From Vulcanimicrobiota bacterium (GTDB lineage Bacteria > Vulcanimicrobiota > Vulcanimicrobiia > Eremiobacterales > Eremiobacteraceae), in contig JABCYQ010000017.1 in assembly GCA_013290125.1 (NCBI GenBank), forward strand, positions 1 through 61,945: DNA of 61,945 bases, given 5' to 3'. Positions 1 through 8,866 of the stretch are shown one piece after another. The position numbers and the translations under genes were made by a program. The notes under the pieces were generated by a model. The model did no database searches. It had not been told where the DNA came from and worked only from the letters and a program-made list of their open reading frames with translations. Within the stretch, counting starts at the first letter, position 1, and each line of letters starts with the position of its first letter.

Positions 1-851
1 CGGTGGTTCGCGATATCGCTCGCAAACGCGCTCGGGTTTTGACACGCTTGCGTCGGATGGCCGAAAACGCGTACGTCGATAAGGCCTACGTTGTAGCCGA
101 CACCGGCAACGTCGAAAGCGTTGTTCGTATCTGCGGCGGCGATGCCGCTGACATTGGTGCCGTGCCCATCATTGTCTTGAACCGTGGCGCTCGGGGGCGC
201 GCCATTGACGAAGACGTTCTGGCCGACGACTTTGGTCGCGACGTCGGCGTTCGTCAGATCCACCCCCGTGTCGATGACCGCGACCGTCACTGCCGGATTG
301 CCCGTTGAAAGAGTCCACGCGCCGGGCATGTTGATGTCGAACATATCCCATTGCTGGTAGTTGTTCTGCATCGTCGGATCGTTCGGCACCGAGAGGGCGT
401 ACCGGTACGCATCGTGCGTCACCGACCGCACGCCCGGCAAGGCGCGCATGTCGGCCATCGCCCGATCGGAGTCGCTGCCTTGCGGTACGATGAATACTTG
501 GAAGCCGAGTCTATTCGTCAGACCGAGCGGCGTGGCGCCGATTCTGCCGATCTGGTCTTCGATCTTCGCGGCTGCGTCTGCGCGAAATGCCGACGGAGCG
601 AATCGCACGACGATGCGCCGCGGATCGTAGTGTGGCAACTTATCCTCAGGCAGTGCCACTCGCAGCGCCATCGGCTTGCCGTTCGGCCCGACGACTTCTC
701 TAACGATTGATTGCGCGGTGTTGCAGGGCGGCGCAGTCGAACTCGGCAACGGCCCGGGGGTCGAGCTGCCGCCGCCGCCGCATGCCGAAAGCGCAACGCT
801 CGCCGAAGCAAGGATCGCGGAGAAAAGAATATTGCGGGGCGAATTCATCAT
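1..851 (-). CDS. Subtilisin-like (S8) serine protease, lipoprotein, 3' end outside window
   Basis: Reading leftward from ATG 851 (or ATG 848, which sits better behind the AGGAG at about 856-860) the frame stays open to base 1. The first 24 residues form a lipoprotein signal ending L-S-A-C (Cys24), followed by a Gly/Ser/Pro linker. Residues of about 50-160 look like an inhibitor-type prodomain. The peptidase domain then begins, with the catalytic Asp in VAVIDTG (about residue 194) and the catalytic His in DGHGTNVSG (about residue 230). The catalytic Ser lies beyond the window edge. The protein is probably anchored in a membrane facing the periplasm or outside, and removes its own prodomain. 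Substrate unknown. The family call is firm; whether the protease is complete cannot be seen. Confidence 0.85.
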   Translation of the reverse strand, partial: MMNSPRNILFSAILASASVALSACGGGGSSTPGPLPSSTAPPCNTAQSIVREVVGPNGKPMALRVALPEDKLPHYDPRRIVVRFAPSAFRADAAAKIEDQIGRIGATPLGLTNRLGFQVFIVPQGSDSDRAMADMRALPGVRSVTHDAYRYALSVPNDPTMQNNYQQWDMFDINMPGAWTLSTGNPAVTVAVIDTGVDLTNADVATKVVGQNVFVNGAPPSATVQDNDGHGTNVSGIAAADTNNAFDVAGVGYNVGLIDVRVFGHPTQACQNPSAFASDIANH

Positions 852-922
852 GCGACTCCTTGCCGTCGACGGTGCGATTCACTCCTAACGTATTCGGGCC
901 GTCAGAAGTCTCTCATTACCTA

Positions 923-2185
923 TTACCCGCGTGCCGCCGGACGAATCGCGAGCTCGCGCCAGAGCATGGTCAGAGCCGCGATCACGGCGCGCCGCTGAAT
1001 GGCATCGCGCGACCCGGGCCAGTCGAGCCGCCGGACCCTGACCGACCCGCCCGGCAGCGCCATGCCGACGAATACGAGGCCGACCGGCTTTTCAGCCGTG
1101 CCGCCGCCTGGGCCGGCTACCCCGGTTGTGGACAGCGCGACGTCTGCACCCAAGGCTGCTTGCGCGCCCAGCGCCATCGCCGCCGCCACGGCTTCGCTGA
1201 CGGCGCCAAAGCGCTCGATCAGATCCGGAGAGACGCCGAGCAGCGAGGTCTTCGCTTGATCGGCATATGCTATGCAGCCGCCGTGGAAATAGTCCGAGGC
1301 GCCGGGCACCGCCACGAACGCCGCGCCGAGCTGGCCGCCGGTGCACGACTCGCCGACGGCGAGCGTCAGGGCAAGGCTGCGCAGTTGATCGCCGATCACG
1401 CCTGCCAGCGAGACGTCCCCTACACCGTAGATGCAGTCGCCCAAGCGCGCGCGCACGACGGGTTCGAGCTCGTCGATCATCGCGGCCGCGCCGGCCCGCG
1501 TTTCCGCTTTCGCCGTCAGCTTGACGTCGACGAGACCTGGGTGCGCCAACATCGCGATGGTCGGGTTCTTCTGCTCGCGGAACAGATCGGCGATGCGCGC
1601 GTCCAGATCCGACTCGCCGACGCCTGCGGTTCTGAGAACGCGAGTGACGAAGGCCGCGTCCGGCTCGAACCGGCCTTCTATCCATGGGATCGCGTGATCG
1701 CGCAGCATCGGGAATAGTTCGCGCGGTGGTCCCGGCAACGCCAAAATCGCACGCCCTTCGTGTTCGATCACGAAGCCGGGTGCGGAACCGTGCGGGTTTT
1801 CAAATACAGCAGCGCCTTGCGGGAAGTGCGCTTGCACGCGGTTGTTCTCCGCCATCGGGCGGTCGAGGCGCGCGAAAAGCGCCTCGAGGTGGCGCATGCT
1901 CGGCTCGTCTACGGTGAGCGGCACGCCGACGGCAGCCGCGATCGCGCCTCGCGTCATATCGTCGACTGTGGGTCCGAGTCCGCCGGCGCAGATGACGATT
2001 TCGGCGCGCGCGAGGCCTTCGCGCACGGCCACCGCGATGCGTACTTCGTTGTCGCCGACGGACGTCTCGCGATGGACGTCGACGCCGATCTCAAAAAGCG
2101 CTCGCGCTATCTCGGCGGTGTTCGTGTCCACGAGTTGCCCGAGCAGCATCTCGGTGCCGATGGTGATTATCTCAGCGCGCGCCAT
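923..2185 (-). CDS. cinA: CinA family protein (nicotinamide-nucleotide amidase)
   Basis: 420 residues, the usual full length for two-domain CinA. Residues 1 to about 170 are the molybdopterin-binding-like domain (IITIGTEMLLGQLVDTN near the start, then CAGGLGPTVDD). About 250-415 is the CinA C-terminal amidase domain, with GESCTGGQLG and TTGVAGPGGG. In the family this C-terminal part deamidates NMN to nicotinate mononucleotide in pyridine-nucleotide salvage; the N-terminal domain of long forms has been linked to ADP-ribose pyrophosphatase activity. It lies 34 bases after the permease stop on the same strand, so it may be transcribed with it, although nothing links CinA to amine use. A separate NAD synthetase is encoded at 19661-21432. 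Confidence 0.9.
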   Translation of the reverse strand: MARAEIITIGTEMLLGQLVDTNTAEIARALFEIGVDVHRETSVGDNEVRIAVAVREGLARAEIVICAGGLGPTVDDMTRGAIAAAVGVPLTVDEPSMRHLEALFARLDRPMAENNRVQAHFPQGAAVFENPHGSAPGFVIEHEGRAILALPGPPRELFPMLRDHAIPWIEGRFEPDAAFVTRVLRTAGVGESDLDARIADLFREQKNPTIAMLAHPGLVDVKLTAKAETRAGAAAMIDELEPVVRARLGDCIYGVGDVSLAGVIGDQLRSLALTLAVGESCTGGQLGAAFVAVPGASDYFHGGCIAYADQAKTSLLGVSPDLIERFGAVSEAVAAAMALGAQAALGADVALSTTGVAGPGGGTAEKPVGLVFVGMALPGGSVRVRRLDWPGSRDAIQRRAVIAALTMLWRELAIRPAARG

Positions 2186-2219
2186 GCCCGTCCTGTTTGA
2201 CGCTGTTTACGCTGCTGAC

Positions 2220-3647
2220 CTACGCGCTCTCGCCCTGCGCGAGAAGATCCGCCTCGATCTCTTTGATGACTGTTGGTTTGGCCACGGAAAGATATGCGAA
2301 TCGTCCGCCGCCCACGGCGAGCAGACCCAAGAAGACATAAGGCAGAATGTTGTACGGCGCAGGCGGCACCGGGAAAAGGCTGCCGAAGATCGGCACGAGG
2401 ACGGCCACGGCTGCAGCCACGGCGATCACCACTGCAGATGCGGTGAGTTCGCGCCGCTTGCGCAGATACAGCGGCGCCGCAACCGCGACGAGCAAGTACG
2501 CGAAGAGCACTGCGAGCGTGCCGATCGTCCCAAGGTAGCCGAAGATATCGAGCAGCGCGATGTGGCGAGCGAAGAGCACGAGGGGCACGATCAGCACTGC
2601 GAGCGATGAGAGGTTCACCGCGATGTGCGGCGTCGCGTGGCTTGCGTGCACTTCACCGGCGGATGCGTGGAACAGACCATGTCGTGCCATCGCGAACAGC
2701 ACGCGCGATCCGGAATTGATGCACGCGAGCGCGCATGCGAAGAAACTCGTCGCCGCGCCGGCTGCGATCACGATGCCGAACGCTGGTATGCCCGCGAGCT
2801 GAGACAGGACGCTCAAGGGCGCGTTGGCCTGATCCAACGTGGTGGCTTGGCCGTGAAACGCCAGCACGAGGGTATACGAGGTGAGCACGAACAGGACGCC
2901 CACCGCGATGACCGTGCCGATCACCGCTCGCGGAATCGTGCGCAGCGGGTCCTTCGCCTCGTGGCCGAGCGCGGTCGCGCTCTCGAAGCCGACGTAACTG
3001 AAGATCGCCAGCACGAGCCCTTGGCGGAAGCTCGCCGCCGAAACGCCTTTCAGCGCCAACTGGGCCGGGTCGATGACGTGGCCGGCCTTCAGAAAGTACG
3101 CGGCCACGAGTATGAGGATGAGTGCGATCGACGCGAACTCGAGCGCGAGCATGAGCTGCGCCGAAAGCTTGATGTCGCGGTAGGCGATGAACCATGCGCC
3201 GATGCCGCCGGCGACTATCGCCGCGAACGTCAATCCTTGATCGAACTGTCCGATTCCAGCCGCTTGCGCGAGCACCGTGATGTAGTTCGCGAGCGCCGCC
3301 AAGACCGACCCGCCGATGACGAGATACGCGATGACAAGCGACCAGCCCGTGATCACGCCCCACGTCGGTCCGAGCCCTTGGGCGACGAAGGTGTAGAGCG
3401 ATCCCGGAGAAGCCGAGCGGCGCGCGAACTGGTTGATGCAGAGCGTGACCAAGATCAGTGCGAGCGTCGAGAAGACGTACGCGAGCCACGTGCCGTTGCC
3501 CGTGATCGCAAACACGACGGGCACGACGAGCGCGGGGGTGGCGGTCGGCGAGATGTTTGCGACCGACTGAGCGGTGACTTCCCAAACGGAGAGGCAGTTG
3601 CGCCGCAAACCCGACTGCGCGACACCGCGGATCGCTTCGGTCGCCAT
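2220..3647 (-). CDS. APC-superfamily amino acid/amine permease
   Basis: 475 residues, almost all hydrophobic, with about 12 predicted membrane spans and the APC signature near the N-terminus (QSVANISPTATPALVVPVVF). The mid-protein stretch YVGFESATALGHEAKDP is the conserved TM6/TM8-region pattern of amino-acid permeases. It acts in the inner membrane as a secondary transporter of amino acids or related amines. The ATG lies one base from the amine oxidase stop, so the two genes are almost certainly cotranscribed and probably share a substrate. A second, different APC permease closes the divergent half of the locus at 16275. Exact substrate cannot be read from sequence; putrescine or another amine is inferred from context. 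Confidence 0.85.
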   Translation of the reverse strand: MATEAIRGVAQSGLRRNCLSVWEVTAQSVANISPTATPALVVPVVFAITGNGTWLAYVFSTLALILVTLCINQFARRSASPGSLYTFVAQGLGPTWGVITGWSLVIAYLVIGGSVLAALANYITVLAQAAGIGQFDQGLTFAAIVAGGIGAWFIAYRDIKLSAQLMLALEFASIALILILVAAYFLKAGHVIDPAQLALKGVSAASFRQGLVLAIFSYVGFESATALGHEAKDPLRTIPRAVIGTVIAVGVLFVLTSYTLVLAFHGQATTLDQANAPLSVLSQLAGIPAFGIVIAAGAATSFFACALACINSGSRVLFAMARHGLFHASAGEVHASHATPHIAVNLSSLAVLIVPLVLFARHIALLDIFGYLGTIGTLAVLFAYLLVAVAAPLYLRKRRELTASAVVIAVAAAVAVLVPIFGSLFPVPPAPYNILPYVFLGLLAVGGGRFAYLSVAKPTVIKEIEADLLAQGESA

Positions 3648-3648
3648 G

Positions 3649-5247
3649 TCAGATGTTGCGCGCTTTGGTCAGTCCGAGGATCTCGTCGGCGGCCGCTTCG
3701 CCGGTCGCGACGGCGCCGTTCATAAAGCCCTGGAAGTTCACCGCCGTATGTTCGCCGCAGAAGTGGACGTTGTTCTGGCGCACGCGTTCGTAGCCAGCGA
3801 AACCTGTGCACTGGCCCACCGCCCAATACGTGTACGATCCTTTGTGCCAGCGATCACCCGTCCAATAATCCAAAAATGCCTTGCCGTTCCACGCTTTGGT
3901 GATGCCGGGATACAGCGGTTCGAGGCCGGCGAGTTGCTTGCGGGCGACGTCCGCGGAGGCCGGCGCAAACGAAACGGGACCGTGCGACGCCCCCACGACG
4001 CCGCCAGAATAGAATTCGAGGATGCCGCTCTTGCCGGCTTGCCCGCGGCTTGAATCGAGCGTCTGCTGATATCCGGTGTCCGCGTAGGTGAATCCGTTGT
4101 AGCCCATCTGCAGCCACGGCCGGCCGGTGAACTGCATGTAGATCTTCGTGTTGGTTCCGAGCGGGAGCTCGCGGATCGCGCGCATCTTCAACGCGTCAAA
4201 GCCCGCGCGGGAGAGATCCACTCGCCGCAGTGTCGTGAATGGGAGCGCCAAGATCACGTGGTCGGCGGCGACATCGACGCTTTGCATCTGCGATTCGAAC
4301 GTGCAGACATACGAGCCGTCCGCGCGCTGCCGCAGCGCGACGAGTGCGCTATTCGTGTGCACCGAGCCATCCGGTAGCGCGCCGGCGAGCCGCGCTGCGA
4401 TCTGATCGTTGCCGCCCTTGACGCCGTATCGCTCGTCGGTGCCGACGAGATAGAAGCCGCCTTTTGGATTGTACGACGGCATGTAGCCGAGCATGCCCAC
4501 GAGTTCGAGCGACGATTGCTTATCGGCCTCCCCGCCGTTCTCGGTCGTGGCGTCGATGTCGAGCAGCCAGCCGATCTTCGATGAAGTGCCGCCGGGAACG
4601 TTCTTTTCAATCCACTCGCGCGCCGACATCAGGTCGAGTGCCTTGCCGGCCGGCGTGTACTTGTTGTAGACGCACGGGTAACCGGCGTCGGCAGCCGCTT
4701 TGATCTTCGGATAGACGTGGGCATAGTCGGCCAGCATCTCGCGGTACGTGTAACGCTCGCCGCGCACGTAGTAGAGCTCTTGCGTGCCCGCCTGTTGCGC
4801 GGCGCGCACGTCGATGAGATCCAGGCCAAGTTCGCGCGCGAGGCCGCGGATCGCAGTGTGCTCGCTCGAGATGAACTCGCCGCCGTTCTCCGCGATCTGC
4901 CCGTCGTCGAAATAGTCGCGCAGCGTCCACGTGCGCCCGCCCACTCCGCTGTTCGCTTCGTACACGGTGGCGCGGACGCCGGCTTGGTGCAAGCGATACG
5001 CGCAGGTCAGTCCGCCGAGACCGGCCCCGACGATGACGACGCGCGGCGCGGTCCCCGCGAACGCGCGGGCAGGCCGGAGAGCCGTGACGGCAAGCGCGGC
5101 GCCGGCGCCTGCGAGAAATGTTCGCCGGCTTTGGAGCGCGCGTGCCTCCATCTCCGCGATCTCATCGACCGGCAATCCGGTCGCCGCAGAACCGAGGTAG
5201 GCTGCGTGCGCGCGCCGCAGCCCGTCGGTCAAGCCGCAGCGCGCCAT
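3649..5247 (-). CDS. Flavin-containing amine oxidase, Tat-exported
   Basis: 532 residues from ATG 5247, which overlaps the receptor stop (TGATG) and suggests translational coupling. The frame is open further upstream, but that part lies inside the receptor gene. Residues 40-65 look like a twin-arginine signal (SRRTFLAG plus a hydrophobic run ending A-F-A-G). The FAD dinucleotide fold follows (VVIVGAGLGGL, about 70-80), then the GGR-T-W flavin-contact motif and a C-terminal FCGEHTAVNFQGFMNGA block typical of monoamine/putrescine oxidases and L-amino-acid oxidases. Expected reaction: oxidative deamination of an amine or amino acid to aldehyde or keto acid, ammonia and hydrogen peroxide, after folded export to the periplasm. 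Neighbouring aminotransferases and aldehyde dehydrogenases support an amine substrate. Confidence 0.85.
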   Translation of the reverse strand: MARCGLTDGLRRAHAAYLGSAATGLPVDEIAEMEARALQSRRTFLAGAGAALAVTALRPARAFAGTAPRVVIVGAGLGGLTCAYRLHQAGVRATVYEANSGVGGRTWTLRDYFDDGQIAENGGEFISSEHTAIRGLARELGLDLIDVRAAQQAGTQELYYVRGERYTYREMLADYAHVYPKIKAAADAGYPCVYNKYTPAGKALDLMSAREWIEKNVPGGTSSKIGWLLDIDATTENGGEADKQSSLELVGMLGYMPSYNPKGGFYLVGTDERYGVKGGNDQIAARLAGALPDGSVHTNSALVALRQRADGSYVCTFESQMQSVDVAADHVILALPFTTLRRVDLSRAGFDALKMRAIRELPLGTNTKIYMQFTGRPWLQMGYNGFTYADTGYQQTLDSSRGQAGKSGILEFYSGGVVGASHGPVSFAPASADVARKQLAGLEPLYPGITKAWNGKAFLDYWTGDRWHKGSYTYWAVGQCTGFAGYERVRQNNVHFCGEHTAVNFQGFMNGAVATGEAAADEILGLTKARNI

Positions 5248-8200
5248 CAGAGTTTGAAGTTGGTCTCGAGCGTTGCCTGAAGCGGGACCTTCTGCCCTTC
5301 CGCTCCGACTTGTTGATTGTAATACCAATTGCCGTACGGGTAGCGCAGTTGGATCGGCGGATTCGCGACGAAATTGCCGGCCGGAGCGAGCAGGTTCGAT
5401 GCGAGCTGCGCGTAGATGCACGTGTTCGGTGCATCCCACGGTTCGCCGCGTTGGAAGCAGTGATCCACGAGATTCGCAAGCGTCAACGTCGTCTTCACGC
5501 GCGGCGTCACGTCGTACGACAGCGCGAGATTTGCCGTGAGCCGCGACGGTTCGCGGAAGTCGCCCATGTTGTCGAACACGCCGGTGAACTTGTCAGGGAT
5601 CATGAGGAAATTCGAGCAGGTCGTGGTATCCGCCGTCGTTGTGCCCGGGAGGGCAGCGTTGCACTGGCTCACCGTCGTTCCAGGCAGCACGCTTGGATCG
5701 TATCCCGGCCATACCAACGGCGATCCGTACCATGTGCCCGAGCTGAACGTGAATGTCGGCGTGGCGCTGAACTTCGCGTGCTTGTAGCCGATGACGAACG
5801 AGGCTGTGAACGGTACGTCGTAGCCGATCGCACCGTTGAACGGCGAAGGGATCAAGTCATACGGCGTGTACCAGCCGTTGCGATCGAACAGCGGCTGCGG
5901 CTTGTTGTTCCAGTATGGATTCGTTATTGTATCCGTTCCGTTGCCCGCCGGATACGTCGCCTGACCGATCCCCGGCCAGAATTGTTGTCCGCACAAAGTC
6001 GCGTTGGCGCCCGGCTGACTGCAGGCTGACGTAAGCGCATTGTAGTGTTCGACGTAATTGTTCAGAAGGTCGATGACATTCTTGCCGTTCGGGAACGGGC
6101 CGTACTTGACGAGCGTGTGCGTCCATGTCGCCGAGATGTCGAAGGCAAAACCATCGCGGTCGAAGTTGCCTTTGTTTAGCGCCAATTCCACGCCCGTCGA
6201 ACGCGCGCTGCCGGTGTTGATGCCGGCATCAACGCCTTGGCCGTTGATCGGGATGTTCTGCAGTTGGTTCTGCGTATCGCGCAAGAACGGCGTGACCTTG
6301 AACGCGATGTCGGTGCCGCGGACGTGTTGTTCGAGCGACAGATCGACGTTGTTCGAGGTGTCCGGGTAGACGGGGTGCAGCGGCGTGTTGTAGCCGAAGC
6401 CCACGAACTGGCCCATGAACGCGGGCAGATTCTGCTCGTGGGTGTTGAACTCTTGATACGATGTGGAAGGCGGCCGCGCATAGCGGCCATACGATCCGCG
6501 GATCACGGAATCCGGAGAGAGCGAATACGTGAAGCCGACGCGCGGCTGCGGAACGGTGAAATCTTCTGTGCCGCCGGCGTAGTTAGCTAGATGTGAAGGT
6601 GATGATCCCGCCGGGCACGGCCCCTCGGCTCCGGTATTCGGATCGAACGTTCGTTGAAGTGCTCCCAGCCCAGGAGCAGTGCAAAATTCATTGTTGAACG
6701 CATTGAACCAGAATGCGCGAGCCGGGTAGCCGCTTGCGAGATCCTGAAGCCGGAAGCGATAGTTCTCGAGGCGGATGCCTACCGTCATGCTCAGCCGGTC
6801 GTTTGGCCGGTAATTATCGGTCAGGGATATGCCGCTCGTATAGGGCGTCACGTTGTCGACCTGCGCATGCTGGCCGTTCTCGGTCATGATCCATTGCGCG
6901 TTCGCGAGCGCCGCAGGCGTTCCGGGGTTGGGCATGCCGGGTACTAGTCCTTGCGCCTGGCCACCTGCGATCCCCGTGATGAATCCGTTCGACTGATTGC
7001 CGTTGCCGTCGAACGCGTTGAAGCAGCTCGTCCGCACGCCTGTCATGAAACTGTAGCAGTTGCCAGCGGAGTCGATCAAGTTCGATTGCGCGTTCCAGAA
7101 GAAGTTGAAGTTGTAAAAGGTAGCCGAGTACGTCTGCAGCTTCGCTGTGAGGTACGAGGCCGTGAAGTTGATCAAATGCTTGTCGCTGAGCTGGTTGGAA
7201 TACACCAAGTTCACGCCATACGTATGGTCGAGCACTTCGTAGTCGGGCAGCTGGCCCCCGAAGGTCTGCTGCGCGCTCACGGGCCCGCTGATGTACCAGT
7301 TGGCGTACTGCCCGTAGCCGAACAATCGCAGATAACTTTTCGAATTGATGTTGCGCTGGTACTGAAGTTTGGTCAGCCCCACGCTGTTGTCCGAGCCCTC
7401 GCGCATTTCGGGCGGAATGAAGTCGCCGACCTGGTGCACGACGTTGGGGAAGAGCACGACCGAACCTTTGGCCGGGTTGGGTGGCACGAACAGTGGGCCA
7501 TTGTAGGCGAAGCCGTCGAAAAACGGGATGTCGCCGGTGCCAAACGTGGCTTGCGGAAAACCATTGACGCCCCATTGCAAGTCGTCGGGCGACCCGTAGA
7601 ACTTCTGCAGAATGTCGCCGTTCATATAGAGGAGCTGCAGGTCGTCCTTGTTCGTGTCGTAGCGATGCGCCAGATGGTAGTGGAAGTTGAGGAGCGTCTC
7701 GTGGTCGGTCACATGACCGATCGCGTTGTTGTAACCCGGCGCGAAGATCGGCGTGCCCGAGCCATCGAAGACGCATGGCGCGATGTTGCAGAATCCGCCG
7801 CCCGATTGTCCGTTGTGCGACGGGATATAGAGAGGAAAGAAGAACAGCGGATTGCTCACACCGTTGTTCTCGTCTCCGTAACGATAATCTTGACTGATGA
7901 TGGTCGACGCCACGTAATAACTAAGATTGCGATCCGGCGTCGCGCCGCTATATTCGAAGAGCGCTTTGTTGTAGAGCGCTGGCCCTCCGATGCCGGCCGT
8001 GAAATTCGCATAGCCGGGATACGTGCCGCTCTTGATCACTTGGTTGACGTAGCCAGCTAGTCCGGAGGCATCTGCTGAGGCGGGCGTGCCGCCCGTGTAG
8101 ACTTGGACCTCCTGATTGCCGAGGCTCGTCAGCGTCGCGACCGGCGACGAGTCGGATTGCCGTACCACGGGTATCCCGTCAACTTCGTACGCGACTTGGT

Positions 8201-8768
8201 CGTAGTCGCCGCCGCGGATGAAGACGCTTTGATTCCAGCCTTGCTGGCCCTGCGGATATACGACACCCGCAGCGCTCGCTATCGAGCTGTACGCTTGGTT
8301 GAGCCCGCCGGAACCGGCGAGAGAAGCCGATGCGCGTTGCGCCGCTGCGTTGATCGAGTAGACGTCGCTCGTCGTTCCCGGTCTCACGAGGGACGCCGTG
8401 CCTCGCGAGGAGACGGTCGCGAGCGTCCTCACCGTCGGCTGCAGACTGATCGTGACGCTCCGGACCTGGTCGGAGATGACCGTCGCACCGGAAACGCTGC
8501 CGATCTCGTAGTTCGGCTTGCTGGCGGTCACGGTGTACGTGTCGGGTGAGAGCGAGAGGAAGCTGAAGAATCCGCTCGCGTCGCTGACGCCTGTTTCCGA
8601 TTGCGAAGGAGACGAAGCGGCGATCTTCGCGTCTGCCACTGGCGCCCCGGTGCCGGCATCCACGACCCTGCCGCGCAAAGTGCCCGTGGTGCCCGCTGCG
8701 GCGGGCAAACCCGACGACGCACAGACCGCGCATGCGACTAGCGCTATGACCAAACGGCGAAGCAACAC
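5247..8768 (-). CDS. TonB-dependent-receptor-like outer membrane protein with carboxypeptidase regulatory-like domain
   Basis: I take GTG 8768 as start: AGGGAGAG sits just upstream and a signal peptide follows at once (LLRRLVIALVACAVCASSG). A longer frame begins at 8858 but adds non-signal sequence. This gives 1173 residues. After the signal comes a CarboxypepD_reg-like domain (TGTLRGRVVDAGTGAPV, about 25-110), then a plug-like domain (VFIRGGDYDQVAYEVDGIPV, about 190-290), then a long Tyr/Asn-rich beta-barrel region to the end. The architecture resembles Oar/SusC-like receptors that move substrates over the outer membrane. I see no clear TonB box. Its stop overlaps the amine oxidase start, so the substrate may be an amine or peptide; that is inference. 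Confidence 0.8.
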   Translation of the reverse strand: MLLRRLVIALVACAVCASSGLPAAAGTTGTLRGRVVDAGTGAPVADAKIAASSPSQSETGVSDASGFFSFLSLSPDTYTVTASKPNYEIGSVSGATVISDQVRSVTISLQPTVRTLATVSSRGTASLVRPGTTSDVYSINAAAQRASASLAGSGGLNQAYSSIASAAGVVYPQGQQGWNQSVFIRGGDYDQVAYEVDGIPVVRQSDSSPVATLTSLGNQEVQVYTGGTPASADASGLAGYVNQVIKSGTYPGYANFTAGIGGPALYNKALFEYSGATPDRNLSYYVASTIISQDYRYGDENNGVSNPLFFFPLYIPSHNGQSGGGFCNIAPCVFDGSGTPIFAPGYNNAIGHVTDHETLLNFHYHLAHRYDTNKDDLQLLYMNGDILQKFYGSPDDLQWGVNGFPQATFGTGDIPFFDGFAYNGPLFVPPNPAKGSVVLFPNVVHQVGDFIPPEMREGSDNSVGLTKLQYQRNINSKSYLRLFGYGQYANWYISGPVSAQQTFGGQLPDYEVLDHTYGVNLVYSNQLSDKHLINFTASYLTAKLQTYSATFYNFNFFWNAQSNLIDSAGNCYSFMTGVRTSCFNAFDGNGNQSNGFITGIAGGQAQGLVPGMPNPGTPAALANAQWIMTENGQHAQVDNVTPYTSGISLTDNYRPNDRLSMTVGIRLENYRFRLQDLASGYPARAFWFNAFNNEFCTAPGLGALQRTFDPNTGAEGPCPAGSSPSHLANYAGGTEDFTVPQPRVGFTYSLSPDSVIRGSYGRYARPPSTSYQEFNTHEQNLPAFMGQFVGFGYNTPLHPVYPDTSNNVDLSLEQHVRGTDIAFKVTPFLRDTQNQLQNIPINGQGVDAGINTGSARSTGVELALNKGNFDRDGFAFDISATWTHTLVKYGPFPNGKNVIDLLNNYVEHYNALTSACSQPGANATLCGQQFWPGIGQATYPAGNGTDTITNPYWNNKPQPLFDRNGWYTPYDLIPSPFNGAIGYDVPFTASFVIGYKHAKFSATPTFTFSSGTWYGSPLVWPGYDPSVLPGTTVSQCNAALPGTTTADTTTCSNFLMIPDKFTGVFDNMGDFREPSRLTANLALSYDVTPRVKTTLTLANLVDHCFQRGEPWDAPNTCIYAQLASNLLAPAGNFVANPPIQLRYPYGNWYYNQQVGAEGQKVPLQATLETNFKL

Positions 8769-8866
8769 AAAACTCTCCCTCAGGCGTAGCGTTAAGGTGA
8801 GATTATGGCATGGAGTGTACGCGGAATTCATGCCCGCGCCTATGTATCCTTTGAACAAATTTTGCT

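Noticed and set aside
2625-3725. A 366-codon open frame on the + strand over the permease
   Set aside because: Arg/Glu-rich translation opposite a clear membrane transporter; a strand shadow.
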